Part shown: positions 16,422 to 25,384 of the stretch, piece after piece
Position numbering within the stretch: the stretch's first letter is position 1
Layout: each line of letters starts with the position of its first letter
Origin: Bacillota bacterium
Lineage (GTDB): Bacteria; Bacillota; Clostridia; Christensenellales; CAG-138
DNA: 57,521 nt
Direction: 5' to 3'
Assembly (NCBI GenBank): GCA_016286445.1
Contig: JAEESS010000009.1
Coordinates: 1-57,521, forward strand
The notes under the pieces: model-generated
What the model saw: only the letters and a program-made list of their open reading frames with translations
Database searches by the model: none
What the model was told of the DNA's origin: nothing
Program-made: the position numbers and the translations under genes

Positions 16422-19400
16422 TTATTTCACTTTGCAATTTTTGACGTTCGACCACTCGCCGAAGTAGGTCATGCCGTTGAACTCGTGATACGAGCGGACC
16501 GTGACGTAGTAGGTCGTGCCCGATGTGAGATTCTTGATCACCGTCTGCGCGGTCTTCGGGTCCGTGATCTTGATCGCGACGACGTTCTTTGTAAAGTTCT
16601 TGTCCGTCGCGTACTTGATTTGGTATCCCGTAAAGACCGAGCTTGCGCCCCACTTTACCGTCATCTGCTTCGTGCCCGCCGTGACGCTGTTCAGCGTACG
16701 GGTGGTGATACGCACGGTCGTCTTGAGCGGACCGACTTCGCCAAGATTGAAGTTGTCCCCGACGTTTCCGCCGATCATCACGCCCGCAATCGGATCGAGA
16801 CGTTTATTGAAATACGCCTTAATGCCGTATTGATACCGCGTTCCCGCATAGACCTTGGTATCGAGCCAGTTGAGCTCCTTCGTGTTGTTCCAGCGCACAA
16901 AGTCCGTCCAGCCGCCGGTCGTGCTGCTCCACGCCCTGCGATAGATGACGTAGCCGTCCGCGCCCGCGACCTTGCTCCAGCTGAGCTTGATGCCGTCCTT
17001 GACGTTCACGACGGTCGTGGTCGTCGTTGCGGGCAGATAGATCTTGAACGTACCGCGGCATTCGCCGGAATAATCGCCCTTAAACGTCACGATCACATAG
17101 CCCGTACCCGCGTTGATGTTTTCCCGGTATTCATAATCATAGGACGCCGGGTCGATCACGCTTCCGTCCGCCTTGTTCTTGACCGTAAACCGCGGCGTCT
17201 GTGCCTTGCCGTTTGCGATCACATACGCGGTCGTACCCTTAAATTTGACGTCCTCCGGGTTCCATTCGACCGTGCCTTCAAATGGCAGACGTTCGATCTC
17301 GTGCTTATGCCGTTCCAGCTCCACGCTGCAGCGCGTGCAGTATACGACCTCATCGTAATGCCCTTCTTCCGCATACGTCGGCGGGACCTCGTTTTCAATC
17401 ACCGGCTCGCCGGGGGTATGTCCGAGCGCGGGAATCTCTTCATACGTCGTGTAGTCGCAGCGCGAGCAGGTATCGTACGCTTCCCATCCGATCTCCGTAC
17501 AGGTCGCCGCCTGAGCGTCGTGGTGCACGAGATCGTGTCCGAGCGCGGGTATATCAATGTGTTCGCGGCTCAGTTCCTCTCCGCAACCCGAGCAATATAC
17601 GACTTCATCATATTCCCCATCTGCCAAGCAGGTCGGTGCAACTTCGTTTTCTTGCACCGGTTCACCGGGCACATGAGAAACCAGAACGGTATAGGTCAGA
17701 GTTTTACCTTCGAACGTGACCGTCAGTGTCTGTTCTCCTGCTGTTGTGTTATCAAAGCCGGTGACCATGTCCGCGGTCAGCGGTTCCTCCTCGACGATCT
17801 CGTAATCGTAATACGCTGTAATGACGCCTCCGGTAACGTTTAGCGCATCTCCCTCCTGATACTGCAGCTTGCTCGGCAGAGTCTTCCATTCGATCGCATT
17901 GACCGGCAGATAGTGCCATTCCGCGCCGGTCAGCGGGACATTGTACGACGCGATCGTCAGGGCGGTCCGCATGCGGCGCGTTCCGTGATAATAAACGTCG
18001 GTCAGCTCCGTGCACCAGTCGAACGCCTGCATTCCGACGGTCGTAAGCCCGTTCGGCAGCGTGATCTCCGTAAGACCGATGCAGCCGGCAAACGCGTTCT
18101 CATCGATGCTCGTCACGCTGTCCGGGATCGTGATCGAAACGAGCTCCTCACACCACATGAACGCTTTCTTCCCGATGTTTAGGATCCCGTCATCCAGGAT
18201 GACGGTGATCGGCTGTTCGCTTGAATACGCCCACGGCGACGGCATGTCGTTGTTGACCGTCATGACCCAGGTTCCCGTTCCCTTGGTCACATGGATCGAC
18301 GTGAGCGATTCGCACCGGTCAAAAGCGCCGCTGTCGGTATCCGCGCTGCAGGGCAGCGTGAGGGATTCCAGTCCGGTGCAGCAGAAGAACGCGTCTTCGC
18401 CGACGGTCGTGATCCCGTCCGGGAGCGTGATCTCCGCAAGGCCTGTGCATTGGGAAAACGCACTGTCGCCGATGACCGTCAATCCCTCCGGGAACTCGAT
18501 CTCCGTAAGCGCGCTGCAGCCGAGGAACGCGGCTTCGCCGATGGCCGTTACGCTCGATGGGATCGTCACGACGCTGAGGTTCTCGCAGCGGAGGAACGCG
18601 CGTTCGCCGATCTCTGCGGCGCCGGTCTCGATCACGATCGCGCGGATCTCGCTTTTACGGTCCTTCCAGGGAAGATCGTCATGCGCAAACATTGTGCCCG
18701 TGCCCTTGATCTTCAGCGTGCCGGTCTCCGGGTCGAGGAGACAGAACAGTTCGTCGCCGCACGGATCCCAGAGCGGCTTGACCGTGATATATTCCCGACT
18801 GAGCTCCAGACCGCAGCGCGTGCAGTACACGACCTCGTCGTAATGTCCGCCCGTCGTGTCGGTCGGCAGCAGCTCATTCTCACGCACCGGCTCTCCGGGG
18901 TTGTGTCCGAGGGCAGGAAGTTCTACATACGTCGAATACTCGCAGCGTGAACAGGTGTCGTATTCTTCCCATCCAATCTCCGTACAGGTCGGTTCTTGCG
19001 CATCGTGATGCACCAGATCGTGTCCGAGCGGATCGTCCTCGACCGTTTCGCGGCTCAGTTCTTCACCGCAGTATGTACAGTAAACGACTTCGTCATGATG
19101 TCCCTTTTCCGTACAGGTGGGGTCGACCTTGTTCTCGATCACCGGCTCACCGGGGACGTGCGTTACCGTGACGTCGAACGTCGTGGTCTGTTCATCAAAC
19201 GTGACTATCAGCGTCTGCGTCCCGGCTTTGGTGTTGTCGAACCCGCTGATCATATCGTAGGTTAAGAGTTCTTCTTCGACAATATCATAATCATAATACG
19301 TTATAATCGCGCCGCCGGTCAGATCAAGCGTTTCGCCTTCCTGATACGTCAGCTTGTTCGGGAGCGTCTTCATTTCGATTGAGACAGGTGTTAAATAATG

Positions 19401-22400
19401 CCAAAAGGCGTTTTCCAGTTCCTCGTTAAATGAAGGAATCGAAATACGTGACCGCATTTGATATGTACCAGAATAATACACATCTTTTAATTGAGAACAA
19501 TATAGAAATGAACCCCATCCGATATCTGTCATGCTGCCGGGAATTGCGATAGATGTCAACTCTGTACATTTGAAGAAAGCATCCGGATCAATGGTTGTAA
19601 CGCCATTCGGAATCTCGATCGATGATAACCCCGTGCAGCCGTAAAAAGCATTTTCCCCTATGTTGGTTATACCGTTTTCAATTGTAACTTGTAGATCGTT
19701 TGTTCCGGAATAAAACCATGGAGCATTGGAGACGATGACACCGTTGCCGATATGCCAGTGATCGTAATCGGTCATTATACCTGTGCCGCGTGTGATTCGT
19801 ACATTGCAAATTGAATTGCAGTTCAAAAATGCTATGTTCTGACTTTTGATTGCTGCACTGCAAGGTATTGTCAATTCCGTCAGTTCTGTGCAGCCGGAAA
19901 ATGCATAAGATCCGATACTTGTCACACTGTCCGGAATTGTAATTTTCGAAAGGCCTGTGCAATTATAAAAGGCATCGGTACCGATACTTGTCACGCTCGA
20001 GGAGATAGTGACCGACGTAAGACTCGTACAGTCGGAAAACATCCAATCCGCGACGTAGGTCATGCTGCTTCCGATCATGGAAGATTCGAGCCCCGTGCAG
20101 CCGGAGAACGCAGAGCTGCCGATGCTTGTTACGCTGTCCGGGATCGTGATCTCTGTCAACCCCGTGCAGCCGGAGAACGCAGAGCTGCCAATGTTTGTCA
20201 GACCGTCGCCGATCGTCACCGACTGAAGTCCCGTGCAACGGTAAAATGCCATCCCGCCGATGCTTGTCACGCTGTCCGAGATCATGATCGATTCGAGATC
20301 CGTACAGTCATAAAATGCGCTTTCACCGATGCTTGTCACGCTGTCCGGGATCGTGATCTCCGAAAGCCTCGTGCAACCGAGAAACATACAATCGCCAATA
20401 CTTATTACGCCGTTGCTAATTGTAACCGATTGCAATTCCGTGCAATAGGAAAACGCACTGGAGTCGATGCTTGTCACGCTGCCAGGGATCGTGATTTCCG
20501 TTAACCCAGTGCAATTGGTATACGCAGATTCACCAATGCTTGTCACGCTGTTGCCGATTGTAATCGATTCCAGTCCTGTGCAATAGGAAAACGCATTAGA
20601 ACCGACGACCGTCACGCTATCCGGAATCGTGATTGACGTCAACTCCGTGCAGTAGTAGAACGCATAATCACCGATGCTTGTCACACCGTTGCCGACTGTA
20701 ACCGATTCCAATCCTGCGCAACATGAAAACGCATTAGTGCCGATGCTTGTCACACTGTCTGGGATCGTGATCGACGTCAGTCCCGTACAATTGTGAAACG
20801 CATAATCGCCGATATTGTGAATACCGTTATCCAGTGTGACCGTCATAGCGGTGTTTCTGGACTGATACCAAGGTGTGTTTTGATAGTAATTATATGTATT
20901 ACTGGTTTGGTGATACGCCGGCATTGTGCCGCTTCCCTTGGTCAGATGAACATCCGTGATGGACGTACATCCGTAAAATGCATGATAACAGATGTTTGCA
21001 CTGCAGGGCATGGTAATCGACGTCAACCCGTAACATTCTTTGAATGCGCCGAATCCGATATTTTCAATATCTTCATCCAGTATGATCGTTAATGAATTGT
21101 TGCGGGAAATATACCAAGGTGTATACTTATGGGTTTGGTTCGGATAATCCGGTATTGCCCCGGTGCCTTTGGTCAAATGTACGTTCGTGACTGCCGTACA
21201 GTTTGTAAATGCATTACTACCGATACTTGCGCTGCAGGGCATTGTGAGCGACGTCAGCCCCGTACATCCGGAAAACGCACCGGAGCTGATGGTTGTCACG
21301 CTGTCCGGGATTGTAACCGACTGGAGACCCGTGCAGCCGGAGAATGCGTCTCCACCGATGCTTGTTACGCTATCCGGGATCGTGATCGACGTCAGTCCTG
21401 TACAGCCGTTGAAAGCGCCATAATAGATACTTGTAATACCGTTGCCGATTGATACGGAAGTGAGCGCTGTGCAACCGTAAAATGCCGAAGCTCCGATGTC
21501 TGACACGCCGTCTGGGATTGTCACTTTTGTGATTTGCTTGTTAAGATAAAAAGCGTAGGCGGCTATCACTTTTGTACCGCTTTTGATCCGAACGATTTGG
21601 CCGCACGTTCCTTTGACACCGACCAGTATGTAATCAAGATAAACCACGCCGTCATTCTGCGCATCCCACCATGCTGTATTTAATAACACGTTGGACCCGA
21701 AATGTTCTATGCCGTTTCCGAGCGCGACATTCTGTAATCCCATGCAGCCTGAGAAAACTTCATGACCAATGTCTATCACGCTATCCGGGATCGCAATTTC
21801 CACCAATCCTGTACAGTTGTAAAACGCAGCATCGAGGATTATTGTCACACTGTTCGGGATCGTAATCTCCGAGAGTCCTGTGCAGCCATGAAAGGCATTA
21901 TCGCCGATGCTTGTTACGGTATTCGGGATTGTGATTTCCTGTATCCCGGAACAGCCCCAAAAACCCGTCAGCTCACGAATGCCGCTGCCAATCGTAACTG
22001 ATACGAGTCCGGTGCAGTCACGAAACGATCTGTCTCCGATGCTTGTCACGCCGTCCGGGATCGTGATCTCCGAGAGCCCGGTGCATTTGTAAAATGCAAA
22101 GCTGACGATATTTGCCACGCTGTTCGGGATTGTGAGTTCCGTTAGTTGCGTACAATTGGAGAATGCGTACGCACCAATGCTTGTTACACCGTCCTGTATC
22201 TCAACTTCGGTGATTTCGCTTCGGATTGATGCCCAGGGCTGATAGTCAGCAGATGCAAAATCCGGCATGTCGCCGCTGCCGCCGATTGTCAGCTTGCCGT
22301 CGGCGAATGACCACCAAAGGCCATCACCAAACGCGTGATGTTCGGGCTCAAACGTCGCATTATAGATTGCAATCTCATTCCCGCCTTCGCCGCAGAAGAA

Positions 22401-22850
22401 GCGGTACGCGCCGTCCTGCTCGGCAAAGACGATGCTGCCGTCCGCACAGGAAATCGTCGCCGTGCCGTCGGACGCGATCGAGATCGTCCAGACCGCGGCG
22501 TCAGCCTGATCGGATACGATCGTAAGCGCGCCGCCGTCCGCCGCAAGGTATCCGTCGTTTGCCGCAAGCAGCCAACCGCCTTCCGTTTCGGTCAGGGTCA
22601 GGGCAAGCATGCCGTCCTGTTCGGTGATTGCATTTCCCGTAACAATCACCTGCATACCGGAAAAGTCCGTCGCCATCGCCTGATAGTAGGAGCCGTCGTC
22701 GCTGACAAGGATGATTCTGTCGCCATCGTGCAGATCGGTTTCGTCGGTCATCCGTCCGTAGACGTCGCCTTCGTCCGCGGACGCCGCCGCAACGGTCAGC
22801 ACGAGCGCGAGCACCGCGCAGAGAATTGCGATCCAATACCTTTTTTTCAT
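16422..22850 (-). CDS. Giant secreted BspA-type leucine-rich repeat surface protein
   Basis: 2142 residues from the ATG at 22850, with signal peptide MKKRYWIAILCAVLALVLTV...ASA. Order of parts by rough residue: N-terminal beta module (25-165); a long run of LRR_5/BspA repeats (about 210-1150; unit ITIPDSVTSIGxxAFxxCTGLxS); bacterial Ig-like domain (1157-1231); modules with paired CxxC (1232-1360; VVYCTYCGEEL, YDTCSRCEY); a second, shorter LRR run (1367-1640); a second Ig-like domain and second CxxC set (1646-1857); and a C-terminal module of about 285 residues ending YFGEWSNVKNCKVK. The second LRR-Ig-CxxC set is an internal duplication of the first. BspA-type proteins act in adhesion to host or fibre, which is inferred here. 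The central LRR part is clearly more AT-rich than the flanks. No LPXTG or S-layer motif is seen. Confidence 0.93.
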   Translation of the reverse strand: MKKRYWIAILCAVLALVLTVAAASADEGDVYGRMTDETDLHDGDRIILVSDDGSYYQAMATDFSGMQVIVTGNAITEQDGMLALTLTETEGGWLLAANDGYLAADGGALTIVSDQADAAVWTISIASDGTATISCADGSIVFAEQDGAYRFFCGEGGNEIAIYNATFEPEHHAFGDGLWWSFADGKLTIGGSGDMPDFASADYQPWASIRSEITEVEIQDGVTSIGAYAFSNCTQLTELTIPNSVANIVSFAFYKCTGLSEITIPDGVTSIGDRSFRDCTGLVSVTIGSGIRELTGFWGCSGIQEITIPNTVTSIGDNAFHGCTGLSEITIPNSVTIILDAAFYNCTGLVEIAIPDSVIDIGHEVFSGCMGLQNVALGNGIEHFGSNVLLNTAWWDAQNDGVVYLDYILVGVKGTCGQIVRIKSGTKVIAAYAFYLNKQITKVTIPDGVSDIGASAFYGCTALTSVSIGNGITSIYYGAFNGCTGLTSITIPDSVTSIGGDAFSGCTGLQSVTIPDSVTTISSGAFSGCTGLTSLTMPCSASIGSNAFTNCTAVTNVHLTKGTGAIPDYPNQTHKYTPWYISRNNSLTIILDEDIENIGFGAFKECYGLTSITMPCSANICYHAFYGCTSITDVHLTKGSGTMPAYHQTSNTYNYYQNTPWYQSRNTAMTVTLDNGIHNIGDYAFHNCTGLTSITIPDSVTSIGTNAFSCCAGLESVTVGNGVTSIGDYAFYYCTELTSITIPDSVTVVGSNAFSYCTGLESITIGNSVTSIGESAYTNCTGLTEITIPGSVTSIDSSAFSYCTELQSVTISNGVISIGDCMFLGCTRLSEITIPDSVTSIGESAFYDCTDLESIMISDSVTSIGGMAFYRCTGLQSVTIGDGLTNIGSSAFSGCTGLTEITIPDSVTSIGSSAFSGCTGLESSMIGSSMTYVADWMFSDCTSLTSVTISSSVTSIGTDAFYNCTGLSKITIPDSVTSIGSYAFSGCTELTELTIPCSAAIKSQNIAFLNCNSICNVRITRGTGIMTDYDHWHIGNGVIVSNAPWFYSGTNDLQVTIENGITNIGENAFYGCTGLSSIEIPNGVTTIDPDAFFKCTELTSIAIPGSMTDIGWGSFLYCSQLKDVYYSGTYQMRSRISIPSFNEELENAFWHYLTPVSIEMKTLPNKLTYQEGETLDLTGGAIITYYDYDIVEEELLTYDMISGFDNTKAGTQTLIVTFDEQTTTFDVTVTHVPGEPVIENKVDPTCTEKGHHDEVVYCTYCGEELSRETVEDDPLGHDLVHHDAQEPTCTEIGWEEYDTCSRCEYSTYVELPALGHNPGEPVRENELLPTDTTGGHYDEVVYCTRCGLELSREYITVKPLWDPCGDELFCLLDPETGTLKIKGTGTMFAHDDLPWKDRKSEIRAIVIETGAAEIGERAFLRCENLSVVTIPSSVTAIGEAAFLGCSALTEIEFPEGLTVIGDSAFSQCTGLAEITLPDGITTVGEDAFFCCTGLESLTLPCSADTDSGAFDRCESLTSIHVTKGTGTWVMTVNNDMPSPWAYSSEQPITVILDDGILNIGKKAFMWCEELVSITIPDSVTSIDENAFAGCIGLTEITLPNGLTTVGMQAFDWCTELTDVYYHGTRRMRTALTIASYNVPLTGAEWHYLPVNAIEWKTLPSKLQYQEGDALNVTGGVITAYYDYEIVEEEPLTADMVTGFDNTTAGEQTLTVTFEGKTLTYTVLVSHVPGEPVQENEVAPTCLADGEYDEVVYCSGCGEELSREHIDIPALGHDLVHHDAQAATCTEIGWEAYDTCSRCDYTTYEEIPALGHTPGEPVIENEVPPTYAEEGHYDEVVYCTRCSVELERHKHEIERLPFEGTVEWNPEDVKFKGTTAYVIANGKAQTPRFTVKNKADGSVIDPASYDYEYRENINAGTGYVIVTFKGDYSGECRGTFKIYLPATTTTTVVNVKDGIKLSWSKVAGADGYVIYRRAWSSTTGGWTDFVRWNNTKELNWLDTKVYAGTRYQYGIKAYFNKRLDPIAGVMIGGNVGDNFNLGEVGPLKTTVRITTRTLNSVTAGTKQMTVKWGASSVFTGYQIKYATDKNFTKNVVAIKITDPKTAQTVIKNLTSGTTYYVTVRSYHEFNGMTYFGEWSNVKNCKVK
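19430..22230 (-). repeat. Tandem LRR-coding repeats, AT-rich core of the giant surface gene
   Basis: DNA units of about 69 bases recur here, each containing close variants of CTTGTCACGCTGTCCGGGATCGTGATC and encoding one 23-residue LRR_5 unit. Some neighbouring units are nearly identical (for example around 20090-20200 and 20240-20360), so slippage or recombination could change the copy number. Three repeats are interrupted by longer inserts with TPWY or APWF motifs near 19720, 20870 and 21110. Base composition is lower in GC than the gene's ends. Confidence 0.85.
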
Positions 22851-22902
22851 GATTCCCATCCCAAAGTACATATTACGCATCAAATAGTGCATTGCTGTTT
22901 AT

Positions 22903-22931
22903 AGTATAGCAAATACACCCTGCGATTTCAA
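22903..22931 (-). promoter_or_regulatory. Promoter of the giant LRR protein gene
   Basis: Minus strand: TTGAAA (22926-22931), 17 bases, TATACT (22903-22908). The leader would be about 46 bases. It lies downstream of the germination operon and gives the surface gene separate expression. Confidence 0.75.
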
Positions 22932-22991
22932 CGGCGAACTGATAGGATTTTTGCTGCGCTGCAAAATGTATATGATTTCGACGCGGCGATG

Positions 22992-23162
22992 CTACGGCAC
23001 GGCGAGAAATTCCCACAAAAGAGCGGAGAGCGACGCGAGAAGCACAAGCAGCAGGACGAGCGCCGCGATCCCCTGCCCCGTCCGACGGGCTTTGAAGCTG
23101 TGCGCAAGATACAGAACGCCGTACGCCAGCGGAATGAGCTGCATGCTGAAAAACAGGAGCAT
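22992..23162 (-). CDS. 56-residue membrane protein at the end of the germination operon
   Basis: A short open frame starts at the ATG at 23162, three bases after the stop of gerC. GGGGG in the end of gerC serves as SD. The product MLLFFSMQLIPLAYGVLYLA... has two hydrophobic segments (about 1-20 and 31-55) joined by a basic turn (HSFKARRTGQG), so it is probably a two-helix membrane hairpin. It ends at a TAG at 22992-22994. It uses the GC-rich third positions of its neighbours. Tight spacing suggests it belongs to the ger operon. No family is recognised; a small accessory subunit of the Ger receptor is a guess. Confidence 0.65.
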   Translation of the reverse strand: MLLFFSMQLIPLAYGVLYLAHSFKARRTGQGIAALVLLLVLLASLSALLWEFLAVP

Positions 23163-23165
23163 TCG

Positions 23166-24311
23166 TCACGCCCCCTTTGCGCCGCGTGAAAGCATCAGCG
23201 TCACGGAGAACGTGACGCGAAGCGATCGGTACTCCGTCTTCCAGTCGCACGCTTCCCACGCCGGAACGCTTCTGAACTGCGCCGCGCGATACTTTCCGAA
23301 GCCCATGACGTCGCTGCCCACACGCTGCAGGGCGACAAGGACCGCGCCGAGCTCCGTCTCCAGCTGTTCCGTCAGAAAAGCTTTCAGCGCGTCGCGTTCC
23401 ATCGGCAGCTCCGTCGGTTCGAGCACGTCGGCTTCCAGATACAGGCTGACCGTCGCTTCGCCGTTTTTCAACCGAACCTTCGGCGCGCGCATGCGGTACA
23501 GCGCCGCGCGCAGCGTGCTGCCGTCCGGGAGCGTAAAGTGCATTTCCCCCTTTCGGAACGCGCCGGTCACCATCAGCACCTCCATCGTATGTCTGCCGTC
23601 CAGGATCCCGACCATACGGTCCCCGTCGAATACGGCGCTGCCCGCGATCGAGGTCTTCAGCGTGCTTTCGATCAGCAGCGACCCGCCGACGTACGGATAC
23701 GCTTCCCCGCCGACCAGATCCGGGGCAAGTCCGTATTCGTTCACGCCCGCATAGGCAAGCATCGCGTCGAACCGCTTGTCCCCGATCGCTTCCGCATAGG
23801 TGCTGTAGCCCGTATCCGCCGTTATGCCGGATTCGTCCGAAAGGTCCCCCGCCGCCGTCTTGATCTTTCTGAGCGACGGATCCGCCTCCGAGATCCAGCC
23901 CTCGAACACGCCGCGAACCGGCGGCTTCACGGCAACCGTGCGCAGATTTGCCCAAAGGTCAGGCTTGCCGAACGCAAAGTCAAAAAAGTCCGTCTGCGTG
24001 CCGTCTCGTAAAAGGTCCTCGCCGATCGCCAGAAGCGATGCGCGCGCAAAGCTCAGCCTGCTCGGATACATGGCGTTCAGCGTCTCATACGCTTCGGAGA
24101 ACGACCGCGCCTCCGCGGTGATCACCCGGTTTTCGACCTTCGTGTCCTCCGTCCCGCCCGGTACCGAGACGAGCGCCGTAACGAGGTACGGCATCGTTGT
24201 GCCGCGCTCGACGCCGACGTTCAGCACATAGGCGTATTCGTCGATGTTTTTGGATTTCATGCATCCGCAGAGCAGCGGAATGCAGCATAGGATCAGCAGG
24301 ATGCGGCGCAC
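23166..24311 (-). CDS. gerC: Ger(x)C family spore germination lipoprotein
   Basis: 381 residues. The start is a GTG at 24311 with AGGAGG five bases upstream, giving the lipoprotein signal VRRILLILCCIPLLCGC with the lipid-bearing Cys in LCGC. The sequence follows the C subunit of GerA-type nutrient receptors: NIDEYAYVLNVGVERG, then an AEARSFSEAYETLN region with RLSFARASLLAIGEDLLRDG, and the C-terminal VFDGDRMVGILDG and RNAx-like domains. It sits on the outer face of the spore inner membrane. It overlaps gerB by 19 bases. The symbol follows the family, not a particular nutrient. Confidence 0.9.
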   Translation of the reverse strand: MRRILLILCCIPLLCGCMKSKNIDEYAYVLNVGVERGTTMPYLVTALVSVPGGTEDTKVENRVITAEARSFSEAYETLNAMYPSRLSFARASLLAIGEDLLRDGTQTDFFDFAFGKPDLWANLRTVAVKPPVRGVFEGWISEADPSLRKIKTAAGDLSDESGITADTGYSTYAEAIGDKRFDAMLAYAGVNEYGLAPDLVGGEAYPYVGGSLLIESTLKTSIAGSAVFDGDRMVGILDGRHTMEVLMVTGAFRKGEMHFTLPDGSTLRAALYRMRAPKVRLKNGEATVSLYLEADVLEPTELPMERDALKAFLTEQLETELGAVLVALQRVGSDVMGFGKYRAAQFRSVPAWEACDWKTEYRSLRVTFSVTLMLSRGAKGA

Positions 24312-25384
24312 GGTTTCCTCCTTTTCGGTCGAAGCAGGATCAGCGGAAACGGAACCGAAATCAAAATCCACGCGTCGCGGTACAGACGCATACGTATCGA
24401 TCCCGTCGTTTCCGAATCGTAATACAGCACAAGGATCAGCGTGATCGCGATCCCGCAAAGGCACAGCGCCACGGGACGCACATCGCGCACGCAGAAGGTT
24501 TTCGAGAACAGCACGCCCGCGGCGTACAGATAAAAGGCGGCGGAGAGAATCGTGCCGGAAAGCCACAGAAACAGCACCGCGCGGTCGAGCCTCAGCGTCG
24601 GATTCTCCGCGCGGACCTCCACGAGCATCCGGTAAAATGGCGACGGCATATCCCTAAGCTGCGTATAAGTAAACGTCGTCGAAAGCGCAAACAGCGCCGA
24701 CGCCGCAAGCAGCCCGCCCGCGATCGCGCCGATGCGCCCCGCGCTTCGCATCGCCATCCGGTCCTGCGTGCCCTCGCCGATGCACAGAAGCGCCAGCAGC
24801 GGCGCTGCCGCCCGTACCTGCGCCGCGCCTGCCTGCACAAAGATCCCGAACGGATCGCATAGAGGGATCGGATGGATGCGGTACAGATGGTATTCCCCGA
24901 TCCCCGAAAGCAGCGCCGCGCCGATCGAAAGCAGCAGGATCGGCAGCAGGATCCGCGCCGTCCGCACCAGCGTTTCCGCGCCGAGCGCCGTCAAAAGGAA
25001 CAAACACGGCAGCAGATACAGGCACGCAGTCACCTGCTTTGCGTCCGTAAACACATACTGCGTCATGGTGCACAGAAACTGCTCAAGCGGCTGCATCGCC
25101 GCCAGGGTCAGCGCAAGGATCAGCGGGACCGCCAACGGTTTCTTAAACCGGGATTCGCCGATCAGCGCGGAAAGATCGTTTCCCCCGCGCACTCTGAGCA
25201 CCCAAACCGTACCTTCAAAGAGCAGCAGCGCCTGCACCGTCGCAATGATCTGCACGATCCAGGACGCGTTTCCGTGTTCGTACAGCATACGGCTGTCCGT
25301 GCCGAAGCAGCCGCCGAAAAACGCGGCGAGCAGCACCATTGCGGCGCTCTCCTGCCGTCCGAACGCACCGATGCGAAGATTCAT
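24293..25384 (-). CDS. gerB: GerB-type spore germination permease (GerAB/APC family)
   Basis: 363 residues with about ten transmembrane segments, the size of GerAB proteins. Segments such as QESAAMVLLAAFFGGCF near the start and CLYLLPCLFLLTALGAETLVRTARILLPILLLSIGAAL fit the APC-type B subunit, which binds the germinant amino acid or similar nutrient. The ATG at 25384 has the SD AAAGGAGGCGCGC. It overlaps gerA by four bases upstream and gerC by 19 bases downstream. The C-terminus is basic and cytoplasmic. The nutrient cannot be predicted. Confidence 0.9.
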   Translation of the reverse strand: MNLRIGAFGRQESAAMVLLAAFFGGCFGTDSRMLYEHGNASWIVQIIATVQALLLFEGTVWVLRVRGGNDLSALIGESRFKKPLAVPLILALTLAAMQPLEQFLCTMTQYVFTDAKQVTACLYLLPCLFLLTALGAETLVRTARILLPILLLSIGAALLSGIGEYHLYRIHPIPLCDPFGIFVQAGAAQVRAAAPLLALLCIGEGTQDRMAMRSAGRIGAIAGGLLAASALFALSTTFTYTQLRDMPSPFYRMLVEVRAENPTLRLDRAVLFLWLSGTILSAAFYLYAAGVLFSKTFCVRDVRPVALCLCGIAITLILVLYYDSETTGSIRMRLYRDAWILISVPFPLILLRPKRRKPCAASC

